A stretch of DNA of 64,000 nucleotides from Massospora cicadina (GCA_022478985.1 JAKSZP010007881.1:372001-436000); one strand, 5' to 3'; shown: positions 12,232 to 24,348, counted from the stretch's first letter. Translations and numbers: made by a program. Notes: generated by a model not told the origin, from the letters alone.

Positions 12232-14254
12232 TTCCCTTTGGATATTTTCTGGAAATTTAAGGCCAAGTTAACCTGTCAGCCAAAGAAGTACCAAATTGTC
12301 TGGGGGTTCTAGATCCCGCTTATGCAGATCTATATTAGTGTTGTTAGCTAATCTTACTGACAAGCCTAGAGTTGCATGCACAAGTAGTCCAGGAGTTTAT
12401 GTTCACCTTCTACTGGTGGAAGCTATTGATAATGTCTGTAGTTGTGGGAACCTAAGGGATTCTGGGTTAGAGAAACCCCTTTGCTGGTCTGGTCAACACC
12501 AGTATTAGAAAAGGAACTCACAGAAAAACAACAAAGATAAGTTCAGGACCTATTGGAGGAGTATTTTAACCTCTTATAAGTACCTACTTATGATTTTTGA
12601 AAAATGAGTGGGGTGCTACATCATGTGGAAACTGAGGATGCTCCCTTTTTTAGTCCTGAACTTACCAAAAGAGTAAGGTTGAAGAGGCATAAGTGGCGGT
12701 AGAACTCAATCAACTCCTCAAAGATGGGCTACTGATGCCGTCACGTAGTCCATGGGCCTCCCTTCTCCTACTGGTTCAAAAGAAGGATGGCAACCATCAG
12801 GTAGTGATGGATTATTTCTGGCTCAATTTTTTACCAAGAAGGACATTTACCCTCTGCACCAGTTTGACGACTCTCTCTGGTTGCTTGGTGGGGCACAATA
12901 CTTTTCTGCAATGAACCTGGCAAGCGGATATTGGCAGGTAGAGTTTGGCCTAAAGACTGAGCCAAGTGCACATTTATCACCAATGAGGAGCTGTTCAGAC
13001 CTATGAGGATTCATCAGGGGCTTTGTAACTCTCCCTCCACTTTCCAAATTGACATGAATAGGATCCTTGGAGACCTGCAGTTTATTATGTGTCCTCATGT
13101 ACCTGGAAAACATCACTGTCTTCTTGAAAACTTTCAACGGTCATGTGGAGCACCTCAGGAATTTTTTAATTGGCTTAGGAAGGTTTTGTTAGAATTTGAA
13201 CCTTTGAAGTGCTCTTTCTTCAAGTCTAAAATGATGTCCTCAGACATAAGGTGATGAAAAATGGCATCTAGCCCATAACAGACAAAGTCAACGCAAATGA
13301 GACGATATCACGCCCCCTGAGCCTTAGGGATATCCAGGTATTCCTTGTCATAGTGGGTTATTATCATTAGTTTATCCCTCGGTTTGCCAGCCTGGACAAG
13401 CATCTATACTATCTTATGAAGAAGAACGTGCCTTTTGAGTGGCGGCCTGAGTAAGAACTGGCCTTTAATGAATTATGGACTGCTTTTTGCATTAAACCCA
13501 TTTTAGTCCATCTGCAATTTAATCAACCTTACCTGGTAATTACTGATGTCATCAATGTTGCCATTGGGGCCAACTTATCCCACCACAACGGAAATTAGGT
13601 CGACTACCCAGTGGCTTACTTCAGCAAAAACTTGAGTAAGGCCCAATGGAATTATAGCATAAACAAATGAGAATGCCTGGCTGTTTTAATAGCAATCAAG
13701 CATTTTCGCCCCTATCTTTATGGCATCCATATTACCATTTGTCGCTAACCATTCCTCGCTTAGATGGCTCCAACAGATGAAGGACCCTAATGGACGTCTA
13801 GCCAGGTGGCCTTGAGACTACAAAGCTGTGAATTTACCATTGTCCAGTTGTGCAGGAGGGATCCATCATAATGCCGTTGGTCTCCCTAGAATGCCAGTAT
13901 TGGCTGCCTTGACACCTGAGGAAGGTAGATATTACAATTCAATTGGCTGCAATGAATGCTTGGAATGGAGACCCAAGAGATTCAATTTGAGCTCTGGAGA
14001 ATGACTCACAACACTCCAGTCAGGGATGGGATGCTATAAAAAAGATCATTAATAAGTGGCTCCCTTACATTCGCCTTTCTTCCTGAGCTGATGTTATCCT
14101 GGAGGATCATGCAACTATGAGGCATGGCACAATGAAGAAGATTCATAAGTGGCTGAAAAAGAATATGCTACTGGGAGCGAATGGTGGAAACTATCTAAGA
14201 GTTTCTGGAGGATTGTATGACTTGTTGATCCCAAGATTGTGCCAAACTCAGTAC
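12232..14254 (+). pseudogene. Element D pol remnant, part 1 (RT, RH, start of IN)
   Basis: RT begins at about 12.54 kb. It has a SRSPWAS block at 12.75 kb, ASGYWQVEF at 12.92 kb and a GLCNSPSTFQ motif at 13.02 kb. The active site at 13100-13111 reads YLEN instead of YLDD. RNase H follows (AVNVAIGA-like residues at 13.55 kb, PVAYFSK-like at 13.61 kb), then a connection with NADGLSRMP-like residues near 13.88 kb and an EWWK motif in the integrase N-terminus at 14.19 kb. No gag is seen. No chromodomain is visible in this family. Inactive. Confidence 0.75.
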
Positions 14255-14815
14255 TGTAACGGTCAGGTCAAACAATCAATACATTTTAGCTTGAGATTTG
14301 GATTTCCAAATTTTGAGTCAAAATGCTTTTTAGAGGTTTTGTGGCTTATGCAGGGCTCATCACAGAGCTGTGCCCCTCCAAAGCCTTTATTAATGCTTTT
14401 AGGGGCCTAAAGAATAGTGTTTAAGGGCTCCCTGGAAGAAAGACATTAAAGGTCTTGCCTGCAAAATTATGAACTCAGTTCAGGATTTTTATTCAAAACC
14501 TGCTTCCATGTGAGCCTCTCTGGTGGCCTTGGGGCCGCTCTTGCCTTTTCCTACCTGGCATCCCACAGAAAACCTAGTTTTTGCATCTGTAATAAATTTT
14601 TTAAGTGCTCTGGTCCACCAAAATAGCTTGGGATTTCTATGTGTGGTTCATAGTGCCATAATACTATTTAGATTAAATTTGTCTGCATATTTATTTTGTA
14701 AATAAAGAAAGTAAGGCTAATTCCAGGGTTAATCCTCACTTAACTTTGCCATCTTTTTTTGCTTTTGAATTTCTCTAGATCCAATGTTAATTGGTGAGTA
14801 TGATGATTTAAAACA
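14255..14815 (+). repeat. Solo LTR inside element D integrase
   Basis: The 561-bp segment starts TGTAACGGTCAGG and ends AAAACA. Flanking pentamers are AGTAC (14250-14254) and CTTAC (14816-14820), an imperfect duplication. Integrase-like coding of element D stops at its left edge and resumes at its right edge, which supports an insertion later reduced to one LTR. I find no second copy in the window, so its family is unknown. Confidence 0.55.
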
Positions 14816-16150
14816 CTTACCTTGAGGGAACCTCATATCAGTCAAGTATGGCGTCAAATTGATCTGCCACAGCAAGATGGCGGTCAAAAACTGGGACGTT
14901 TTTACTGTCACAAGTATCAACTTTCAATCACTGCTCCAACGGGACCTTTCAACTTCATCAGCATCAATGTGGTGGGCCCTCTTCTCACTTGGTTTTATGG
15001 CCATAAGTATATTCTCCTAGCCATGGACCATCTAATCAAGTGGGTTGAAGAAATTTTGGTCCCAGCTACCACTTCAAAAGCCACAGATCTCTTGCTTGTC
15101 TGATCCATTTTCACCCATCATGAATGCCTCCATATCTTACTTTTGGACAACAGGATGAACTTCATCTCACAGGTAGCATAAAAACTTACATCTTTGTCTG
15201 ACACCAATCAAAGTTTCTCTGCCCCTTACCATCCATCAACAATGGGGTGGTAGAACGTGCTAACGGAACTATTATCTTCATATTACATAAGATGACCGCC
15301 TCATATCCTACTCTCTGGAACCACTAACTGTTCAGCACTTTTCTTGCCTGTAGGATAAGCTACCACTGAGTCATCAAGATGTCCCCATTTGAAGCCCTGT
15401 ATGGGCGTGCGCCAGCTACCAGTAACGTTCTGCCATTGCTTGATATCTCCACACCTGAGAGCTCCAAATCAACTATGAGGGCCTTATCTGGTGAAATTAT
15501 CCGGCTTCAAGCCCTAGCCACATAAGGCATTGTAACCATTACAGAAGAGAGACATCCTGATTTATTATAGTCTAACCCTCTTTATTATTTTTTTATTAGG
15601 TGACCTTATTCTCTTTTATCACCATTGACTCAGAAGTTGACAGAAATAATCTTGACGTTCTTTGGTCTGGAAAAAATAAGGGGAATAATAAAATTAACTT
15701 GGAGTGTTCCCTTGCTGACATTGATCAAGGGACAGTGATGAATTGAGTATATGACTGATTCCTATGGCCCTATACCTACCTCCAACTGGATCTTGAGGAG
15801 AGCGTTTTCAGGATTCAAGATAATGAGTGAGTCAAGACCCTACTTCCAAATTGAGCCGCAATGAATAAACTCCTGAGCCCACTCAAATAGAGCCTTATCT
15901 TGATGGCACCAGTAAAAAATTAATTGGGAATTCATATATATTTAAGAGCAGATGGAGGCGACTTCAGAAATCACTTAACGCTTCCTGAATTGCAGGAGGT
16001 GCAGCCTCCACTGTTCTGGTCATGTTGTCATTGAAGTACAATGAGGGTGCCACCCAAGTTTTAATCTGGAAGGCCAAGAAAGATCCTGAATGTTTTGGCC
16101 ACAAAGGTCCTAGAGGCATTGTGTCCCTATGCACCTTATAATTATTGACG
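14816..16150 (+). pseudogene. Element D pol remnant, part 2 (integrase)
   Basis: Integrase continues after the solo LTR: a CHKYQLSITAPTGPF zinc-binding/core junction at about 14.91 kb; INVVGPLL and AMDHLIKWVEE in the catalytic core at 14.96-15.05 kb; LLLDNRMNFISQVA around the second acidic position at 15.14 kb; APYHPST at 15.22 kb; and PFEALYGRAPAT at 15.39 kb. Stops are frequent. From about 15.56 to 16.15 kb only weak coding traces remain. No 3' LTR of this element is recognised. Confidence 0.7.
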
Positions 16151-16309
16151 CAATTTTAATTTTTTAAAGTAGCCTATATTGGTCCATTTTTATTTTTTTT
16201 ATTCTCTGCTAATTTTCAGCTTTGAGCCCAAATTTGAACCTCAGCAACAGTCTATAGAGCTGTTTTAACAATAGTGGTGAGCAAAAGAGGAGTCAGGAGC
16301 AAATTGTGT

Positions 16310-16345
16310 TTCCTGTGTGGTATCACCATATTGTGAACTTTTGAT
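16310..16345 (+). other. Possible primer-binding site of element B2
   Basis: TGGTATCACC at 16318 resembles the initiator-Met tRNA primer-binding site common in Ty3/gypsy elements (TGGTATCAGAGC). It lies about 240 bp before gag coding begins. A similar TGGTATCAGGAACC lies at 21228. The LTR expected just upstream cannot be delimited, because the 16.15-16.31 kb stretch is AT-rich and featureless. Confidence 0.3.
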
Positions 16346-16559
16346 TGTGGTATTTTTGGTGACATTTTTGCTTCACAAGTTATACCTTGTACTGGAGTCT
16401 ATGTTCTGGAGTGGTGGGAAAGTATTAGGACCGGTGAAGGACAGAGGAAGGATTCCATCAGTGCTGAGTTAAGAGGGGTTGGAGCTGATCCATCAGACGT
16501 TTGGCCGGGTTTAGTTCCAGGGGCAGTTGGCAAAGGTGGCAGGGGGTGAGGATTTGTTC

Positions 16560-17170
16560 ACCTTACAGTTGAGCCAAGTTTTGATGAACTTTCCAGTGAA
16601 GCATTCAAACCGGGTACAAGAACTTTTAGAGGAGCAGGGGGTTGTCAGGTTCAAATGAGGAGTGTTTGGATTTGATTGACTGGGTGGCATGTCTGGATGA
16701 GTTGCAAGATTCATCCTGGACAGCGTTGTTGCAGTGCAGTCAAGGAAGAAAGACTAAGGAGGAATATGGTCAGATGTTCCATGCGCCAGCAAGAGCAGCA
16801 AAGGCGCCAGGGTCCCAGCTCCCTCGCATGTTCCATCAAAATTTTCAGGCTTATTTGTTGTTGGCTAATGGCAGCGGTGTGACCTGCAGCGACGTTGGAG
16901 GAAGAGGTGGCCTTGGTCTTTAAGGTGGGGTGGCAGGTGGCCTTGGTGCAGGCTTTCTGGGAGTTAATATAGTCCCCAGGGAGATTCTGAAGTCAGAATG
17001 CCATGAGACAGGCAGGTTTAGAGCTGGTGCGCAGCTCCGAGGGGTTTAGTTACATGGAGGAGGAAGGGAATAGTCAGGGGGAACCTAGGGAGGAGGGTGA
17101 GGTGCCAGAGGCGGCAATTCCAGTTGAAGGCATATTCAGGTTCCTGAGCTCCAGAAGAAGAATAATCCTC
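16560..17170 (+). pseudogene. Element B2 gag remnant
   Basis: Coding starts around LSQVLMNFPVKHSN, then RVQELLEEQG and a 93-codon open stretch at 16642-16923. It matches gag of B1 in block order and spacing. Gag proteins of this type assemble the particle that packages element RNA. I see no CCHC knuckle before the protease. Frameshifts separate the pieces. Confidence 0.6.
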
Positions 17171-17289
17171 CATTATTTCTGAAAGAAGACAGTGAATCTG
17201 GTGTCACAGAATAAACTGCCTAGTTTGCTTTATTCATACTTGTTTTCACCTTTGGAGGTGTGAGAAAGTCATGGGAAAAATGAGTGAAC

Positions 17290-19090
17290 GAAGGTCCTGG
17301 CCCTGGTGGACACTGGGGCTGATAATAATTATGTGGATGAGGAGTGGGTAAGAAGATGTAAATTGCCGCTGCAGGAGGATGGATTCGTATTGTTGTAGGA
17401 TGCTACTAAGTGGGCTGCAGTCCGGCTGGTTCAGGCCAGGATTCTGTTGAGACGAGGCAGGAAGATTTTGATGAAAATCTCATGATGTAACACATATGCC
17501 TCATCCAGTGATGCGGAGGATGAGGGGGTAGCACCATTTCAGTCCACATTTTGGTATGTTAGAGGGGAAAGTGCTGTTGGCACCTAGGGTTCAAATGTGT
17601 GGAAGTGGGAGTTCCAGTCCCAGGGGTCATTGATTGAAGTGTATGGGTAATATCTTTATTTGCGCCATTTGAGGGTTTTCCAGAGGAGTAACAGGATTTT
17701 GCATCGGTGTTTGAGCCCAAGGGTGAGGCGCTCTTTTCTCCTACAGGGGGACTTTGCATTTGAGTTGTTTCAAAAAGGGCTCTGAGTCGCCAAGGGCATT
17801 CCCAGTTTATCCATTATATCCTCAAGCTCAGGAGGCCCTTGATGTCTATTTCCACAAAATGTTAGGTTTGGGTTTAATTGTGACATCAAAATCGCCTGTG
17901 GTTTTGGCAGTGCTGCTTGCACCAAAAGTGAGTGAGGAGCTGCATCCTTGTTTGAATTTCCGGTGGCTCAATGCAGTGACAGAGCCTGACACATATCTGA
18001 TACCGCTCATGGAAGACATTATACCCATACTTTGGGGTTTGTGGTGTTCACCAAACTATGTCTGATTGACGCTTTCAAAATAAGACCATGCAGCTAAGAA
18101 CCAGCAATATACTGCGTTCAAGTGCCACTTGAAGAATTTCGAGTATTAGGTTATGCCATTTGGTTTGTACAATGTTCCCACGGTCTTCCAACATATGATT
18201 GACTGTGTGTTGGGGGGCTTGGTGGTTAGGTGTTGCGTTGCATATATGGATGATATTATGATATAATTTTCCAGGTCAGTGCAAGATCACATGAAAAATG
18301 TAAGGAGCGTGCTAGAGGCTGTAAGCCAGATGGGCTTGAAGTGTAAGCCATCTAAGTGTGAGTTTAATAGGGACTTGGTGTCCTTACTGGAGAATGTGGT
18401 TTTCCAAGGGGGATAGCGATATGTCAGATCAACTGCAAGCTGTGAGGGAGTTGAAGGCCCCCCAGAATCGGACCAAGGTGCAGAGTTTTCTGAGATTGGA
18501 GAAACATGTGAAGATGTTCTCCCAGAATTTAGTCAAGTGGGCCATGCAGTTGACAAGGTTGACTGGGGATGTACCCTTCATTTAGGGAGAGGCCGAGGAA
18601 AGGGCATTCCAGTGGGTGAAGATGAGTCTGCTGACAGCCCAGGTTTTGGCCCATCCTGACCCCAGCAAGCCATTTGTAGTGGAGACTGACGCACTAAACT
18701 TTCCACTAAGAGAGGTGCTACTGCAGGAGGGTGAAGACGGGGTTGAGCATCCTGTCTGTTACTTCAGACAGAATATGGTGCCAAAGGAGATGAATTACCC
18801 TGTCTATAATAAAGAACTTTTGGCAATAGTATTGGTATTGGGGGAGTAGCATCACCACCTATTATACGCCAGGCATCCATTGGTAATCTAGAATTATCAT
18901 CTACATTATAGTATTAAAAGTCCTCACGTCTGATGAATCAGAGACTTGCCTGGTGGCATTCAGATTTGGTTCAGTATGACTTGAAGATCGAGTATAAGCT
19001 GGGGAATCAGTATATCTTGCCAGATTTTCTGATTTGCTACTCAGGGTTGGTGTTTTCTGAGGAGGATATGGGGAGGTTTTTTACAGCAAA
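17290..19090 (+). pseudogene. Element B2 pol remnant: protease, RT and RNase H
   Basis: Protease motif ALVDTGADNNYVDEEW is present, with an intact DTGA at 17309-17320. RT: a VLLAPKV block with LNFRWLNAVTEPDTY at 17.9-18.0 kb, MPFGLYNVPTVFQ at 18.15 kb, and an intact YMDD catalytic box at 18243-18254. RNase H: FVVETDALNF at 18.67 kb and EHPVCYF then YPVYNKELLAIV at 18.75-18.83 kb. The connection has MNQRLAWWHSDLVQYDLKIE at 18.93 kb. Catalytic motifs survive better here than in B1, D or F, but stops and frameshifts still break the frame. Confidence 0.85.
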
Positions 19091-19309
19091 GATGTTACCA
19101 TTAAGTCTGTTTGCACTGATCTGACGTTGGAGAAAAGGAGTGTTGGGGAGAATTTGGACTATGCAGCAAAGCAGTATGTTAGGACAGCGGATATGGTATG
19201 AGATGAGAGATGGGGAGTCGAGTAAGAGATATGCAGGGTTCTTAATCTGGAAGGTCTTATTCTCCGTGAGGGAAGGATCTGGGTTCTGATAATAAGTCTT
19301 CAGTAGGTG

Positions 19310-20490
19310 TGTTGGAAGCTAACATGATCACCCTTTGGAAGGACATTTGGGTGGAGAGAAGACACTGGACTAGGTTTGTCATCAGTATTCATGGAGTGGA
19401 GTGGGTGCAGCGGTATGGAAGTACATGGAGTGATGTGTGATGTGTGCGAGGTTGAAGTCCTGTCATGTGGCGCCAGAGGGGAAGTTGAAGCCATTTCAGA
19501 TTCTGTCCAGGCTGGGGGCCTCTAAGAGTGTGGATTTCATCACGGAATTTCCCATGTCCCTGGTGATTAACGCCCTATTGGTTGTAGTGCATCGCCTGAT
19601 CAAGTATGCAGAGTTTTTCCTTGTCAGTCAACTATTACTGCAAAAATAGTTGGTAAGGTTTTTATAATGAGGTTTTTCCCAACATGGGGTGCCAGAGGAG
19701 ATTGTGTCAGACAGGGTCCGCAGTTCACATCTTAATTCTGGCTGCATCTGTTAGGAAACTTGAGATAAAGGCCTATCATTCATCAGCTTACCATCCTCAG
19801 TAAGATGGCCAAAATAAAAAAGGTAAATCATATATTGGACCAATATTTGAGTTTTTACGTCTTGTGGCAGCAGGATGATTGGGTAAAGTGGGTGAAGTTG
19901 GCACAATTTACATACAACAATCACAATCACGCATCCATGGGAATGCCCCCATTTTTTGCAAATCATTGTCAGCACCCAGAGGGTATAGGGCCTCGTTACC
20001 AGAGTCAGAATCCAGCAGCAGATGTGCTGTTGAGTGGACCTAAACTTTTGGCTCCTGAGAAGGAATCTGGTGACGGCAGTTGCAGCTCAAAAGAGGAAGG
20101 CAGATAGGCATTAATTATAGGAGAGCGTTTTCAAAAGAGGTGATTGGGTCTTGGTAAACTCTCTGAACTATGCTGTACCTGTGAGGAGCCAGAATTTGGG
20201 GCAGGTGGCATTGGGCCCATACCAGATGGTGAGGGCGGTGAACTAGGTGGCATTTGAGCTGATGTTGCCAGAGGGGTCGCATGCTCATCCTGTATTGCAC
20301 ATGTTGCAGCTCAAACTGTCTTTGTGGCAGCCGCCTGAGAGGTCCTCTACTTTGTTCCAGATGAGGGGGGCCTAGGAGCTTAAGGTTTAGGAGATCCTGG
20401 ACACAAAGATGGTGCAGGGTTGTCAGTCATTCTTGGTCCAGTGGGCGGGTCATCCAGTTGAGGAGGTCACGTGGCAGACGTTCAAAAATT
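19310..20490 (+). pseudogene. Element B2 integrase with chromodomain
   Basis: The zinc-binding part has HDHPLEGHLGGEKTL near 19.33 kb. The core has SVDFITEFP at 19.53 kb, EEIVSD at 19.70 kb, and a GQNKK where the third catalytic acidic residue is expected (19.81 kb). The C-terminal part has FKRGDWVLV at 20.13 kb, a GPYQMV box and HPVLHMLQLK at 20.29 kb. A chromodomain follows: EILDTKMVQGCQSFLVQWAG then HPVEEVTWQ, at 20386-20475. Chromodomains bind histone marks and steer integration to heterochromatin, so this places family B among the chromoviruses. Confidence 0.8.
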
Positions 20491-20925
20491 GATCCAGTGT
20501 CCTGGGAAGGTCTGGGAGTTCTTCTTGTCTAGGGGTTATGTGATGTTTGAGGTTTTCCCTCAACATCACATTGCCATAATCTTTGATAAGAAAGGAAAAG
20601 CTGGTGTCTGGATCAGGGGGTGAGAGAGTGTTGGTTCTGGCTAGGCCCTGGGATGGGGTCAAGACTGATGCAGGATGACGGTTGGAACTTGCGCCAGGGC
20701 TGGGTCTGACAAGTTGATGTTGAAATTGGTAATTCAAGGTTTATGTTGAATTTGAGTCAGAACAACTTCGAGTCATGTGTGTGGTGGCTCAGCCACCAGG
20801 GAAATCTATCAGGTCTGTGACGATTGAAGTTTGGTTACGGAATATTCCAAATTACAGAGTGTCAGGTATGACGGTGGAGTTAGAACTACTTTTGCAGCAG
20901 AGGGCTAAGGGGAAAAGGGCCTAGG
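20490..20925 (+). pseudogene. Coding-like extension after the B2 chromodomain
   Basis: A decayed reading frame of about 140 codons can be followed past the chromodomain. The clearest stretches are FKVYVEFESEQLRVMCVVAQ at about 20.74 kb and IPNYRVSGMTVELELLLQQR near 20.9 kb. It ends near a purine-rich run (GGGGAAAAGGGCC). I do not recognise the domain. It may be a normal tail of this family or part of another insertion. Confidence 0.4.
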
Positions 20926-20927
20926 AT

Positions 20928-21245
20928 ATGAAGGTTATTTAGTTCTGTTTTCTATTGACCCGCTTAAATATACATAATAAGCCTTTAGCTTTTAAGTTTT
21001 TTCTATTATATTATTGTCTTTTGGGTTTACATTTGTATATTTAGACTAACTGTGGCCATGTTTGGCATTCACAAACAGTGGTGGACTTTGAAACTGAGTT
21101 TAGTAGGGCAATTGCCTCCTTATACACCTTGTCTTGGGGTCAGTGCATGTTGCTTGGGTTAAGCATACTCGCTACTGTCCTCCAAGGTGCGTTCATCCAC
21201 AGCACTTTAGCACACGCACTAATATAATGGTATCAGGAACCCTAT
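20928..21245 (+). repeat. Candidate LTR followed by a primer-binding-like site
   Basis: After the purine tract at about 20.91-20.92 kb, about 300 bp contain TATA-like stretches (TCTATTATATTATTG). They are followed by TGGTATCAGGAACC at 21228, similar to an initiator-Met primer-binding site. This could be a short LTR shared between B2 and an adjacent element. Ends are uncertain and no second copy is identified. Confidence 0.3.
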
Positions 21246-21985
21246 CCGCCCTTTGTTCTTTAACATGGGTCCTGTTCCTAATTCATTCATGGCTCATTGG
21301 AAGGAGCCAGTGCGTTACAATTGGGATCTCCATTATCACAGGGTAAATTTGTCATTGATGGGGTAAGGTGGGGGCAAGATACCATGACATTAGGAAGTGG
21401 ATTGGGAGGCTCACCTATATTAATGATAAGAATGTGTTACCAAATCCTAGGAAATATGAGGGAAACTGAGGGAACATTTGTCATGATGTGGACATTGGGG
21501 CTGAGGAGGGACATAATATGAATACTGGCAATCAGAATACTTACTGGCAGAAAGGACAAATGAAAACACATTAATCTCTGTATGAGGAGTGCAGGGCGTG
21601 GCATGGATGGTGAGAATAAAGTTGTTTACCAGAAAAGCTAACTTCATTTTATCCAAAAGATTGGAATGGCTAAAGGCAACTGTGGTTGCCAAAATGAAAT
21701 CAGGGAATGCATCACCTCAATATTGAAAATGGTATATGGTAAGTAGGGGCTCATATACAGTGACTAAGGAGCTGTACAAAAAGAATTGGCAAACATTTAA
21801 AACTGATACAATTAAAAAAAGGTAGAGGGTTGGAAAGCCAAATTGGGGAAGTCTACGCTTCATTGCAGCAGAAATTGTATGTTTGACAGGTCTATTATAT
21901 AAGGCGCCTATGAGACCAAGTTTTTACAAGTGTGCACTACACAGTTACCATTAAACTACCTGAGGCACCAAGAAAAAAGAAAAAA
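21246..21985. other. Unassigned decayed DNA
   Basis: Short plus-strand open stretches (for example 21297-21521, 74 codons) resemble gag-type sequence in charge and composition but show no recognisable motif. A purine-rich run lies at 21965-21990. Nothing else is supported. Confidence 0.35.
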
Positions 21986-21989
21986 GAGG

Positions 21990-22500
21990 CCCATAGCCCT
22001 CTAGTCATCAAAGTTAGCGCCATCTTTGTGGATGCATCAAAACGGCCTCACTAGGCGCCATGATGCTCAAAATGCTTAAAGTATGGCTCAAAAATGTAAA
22101 TAGGGAGATAATAATCACTTTATTTTTGAACAAATAATGCTATAAAATTAAAAAGGCCAGTACTTTCACAATTAAGGACACTAGCCTATAAATAGAGAAT
22201 AGGGTTTGGGAGTTACCACGCTGTTCTTGGGGCTGCAGATCTTGGGCTGGACAATTCTCATGTTGTTGATTATCCCTAAGTTTTCCTTTTGAGAGAAAAG
22301 GATCAGAGATCGGTGTACCCCCTTAGGTTAGGACCACCTAGTGCTAAAAAAGAGAGGAGAGGGTCAGATATTGTATTGTTGCAAGAACTGAGGTTGGGAG
22401 AGGTGATGTGGCATGCCATGATTGGCCACCCCCAATTTAACTTTCAAACTTTTTTATTTTTACAGATTAAGGCGCGCTCCATCTTCTGAGGCCTGGAGCT
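21990..22500 (+). repeat. LTR-like repeat R1, copy 1
   Basis: This is homologous to 50317-50770. Shared blocks are CATGATGC-CAAAAT, AAAGTATGGC, AGGCCAGTA then TCACAA, CTAGCCTATA-ATAG, TGTTCTT-GG and GGTTGGGAGAG. The CCTATAAATAG at 22185 has the look of a TATA box followed by a transcription start, as in an LTR. No flanking duplication or internal region is recognised. This copy carries a 45-bp insertion at 22307-22351 that is absent from copy 2. Confidence 0.55.
22307..22351 (+). mobile_element. 45-bp micro-insertion in repeat R1
   Basis: AGATCGGTGTACCCCC, then TTAGGTTAGGACCACC and TAGTGCTAAAAAA. It is flanked by 16-bp repeats at 22291-22306 and 22352-22367 that agree at 13 of 16 positions, all three mismatches being A/G. 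The sequence is a near copy of 46744-46790, the end of LINE-2. The other R1 copy lacks it, which supports insertion. Confidence 0.65.
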
Positions 22501-24000
22501 CAATTGAACATAAATTTCCTAAAAATTGGTAAGGAAACTTAAGGAAATAGTAAAAAATAAGGTGAAATTGCGGTAATAATTCAACAACTTTTCAGAAAAA
22601 TCAAATTATCATGTTGTTAAATATAAACTTTTAAGATTTTTTCAAGTTTTGAATAAAGTGGCCGCGGTAGTAGTGAATTGCCTGGAGTACTTTTGACGTC
22701 TTGGTATAGTTAAGAAATTTTTCTACAGATTAGCTTTTCCTTTCAACATACCAATTACTAGGTAGTGGGAATTGGAGTGGGCGTAATCATAGAGTTTTTT
22801 AGATAATATTAGATTTTCTTTCTGAAAAAGGCAGTAGGCATGATCTGGCACCTTGCCCTTTTGGAAAGCCTAGCAACTTTGGCCCTAGGCCCTGGTTGTC
22901 ATATCACCCATATATTAATCATAACCAATTTGTCCCATGCTAGCGTTAAACTTGTCATTAAATAGGCTTACAATTATTCTCCTTGGCCTTTCCATTAGAA
23001 TCACAAATCTAATAGGCTGACTGCTGTTATTATATATTATCCTTAACTCAATGCCATAATGGCTCTGTATTTCGCCGTTATGGGATTGCCCTAAAACCTC
23101 TTAGTGCTGCTCCTATTTTAAATAATTGCACCAATGGAAATGAGGGATGAAAGGAGCATATTAGAAGGAGACTACCATTATGAGAGGGGACTATTTGACA
23201 TTAGCTGGTGGTAAAGTCACCACTGAAAGAAGGCTATCTTTTTCATAGCCATAAGATGTTGTTAATCATTAGTATACTATGGTGCTCTTGTCTTTTAATT
23301 TTTAATTAAATTCTTTTTTGAAACAAATAAGGATTTTCCTTTTTTCAATAAACGCTGTCTTCATATAATGCATAGTATTTATATGTGTTTGTTAAACTGA
23401 ACACTTGTGATATAATATCCCTGCTCTAAACTTAACAAAGCCATTTGTTTATACATCATTTAGACTTAGATTTTAATCTCAGAGATCCAAAAACTAAGTA
23501 TACTTATATATTAATTTATAGCTTACCACCTTAACATCTGTAATATTACTCCTGTTAGTATAGGCTCTTGTACTAGATAATCTTGTCAGTATGTCATCCC
23601 AGTTCCCAGGTATTTCAACTGCCCATCTTAAAATCATGGTTTCTGTGCCTTTAGAGGTTTGAATATATCACTTATTTGACAAAATCTCAAATTGTTTCTC
23701 TTCTTAAAGGTTTCTTCAACTATCTCTCCTAATGTAGATGAAAGTCTTTTATTTGCACACTGCATAGATATATGAATGTTTATAAGATCCATATCAAGTG
23801 TTTTAAGACATAAAGCTTTCTAATAAGCTTGACAATATTTTATCTAAAAGATATCCTAAATAAGCATTTTATGTTTCTGTGTAAATCTCTTTACACTACC
23901 ATGTAATTTTACTGCATTTATGTCTTTTTGTCTGCTTAAGATGTTAGTTTTGACCGCTTAATTTCAATTTTCAAAATATTACAATCAACCAGAAGTTTAG
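22501..24000. other. AT-rich DNA, no gene seen
   Basis: No coding motif, LTR end or tRNA can be supported. A weak 12-bp similarity between 23941-23952 and 46793-46804 (ATG-TAGTT-type) could be the remains of a LINE-2 target duplication, with 9 of 12 positions matching. Confidence 0.4.
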
Positions 24001-24020
24001 CTTATTAAATCTTATGAATA

Positions 24021-24348
24021 ATGGTGGTAAAGTCCACTGAATGTTCTTCCAATGCATCAGATTTCACTTTAATCAATTTCAAATCACAAGAACCTAGGTT
24101 GCCGACTTGTGAGTCAACCCATATGACCCACTCCCAAACTGCAGCTGCAAAAGCAGATGCAGATCAAATTTTATTAAATCATGGTGAGATCACAAAGGAA
24201 TCCACCACTTTACATCCTACCCCAGTCAACTCTGTGTTGACTGAGGGTCAATTAATTAGTGAGCCTCTCCTTGGAGGCGCATTTAATGATTTAACCACGG
24301 TAGCATGGAGTATTGTAGCTCCCTATACCATGCAGGGGATTGGAATGG
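24021..24348 (+). pseudogene. LINE-2 ORF1, 5' part (interrupted by A1)
   Basis: The frame is open from ATG at 24021 (VVKSTECSSNASDF) for 109 codons up to the A1 LTR. After A1 (from 33887) the same frame can be followed for about another 20 codons. The segment is polar and low in hydrophobic residues, like the disordered N-terminus of many LINE ORF1 proteins. No motif is present here. Assignment to ORF1 rests on position upstream of the zinc-knuckle part at 34.5-35.5 kb and on the matching frame across the insertion. Confidence 0.55.
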
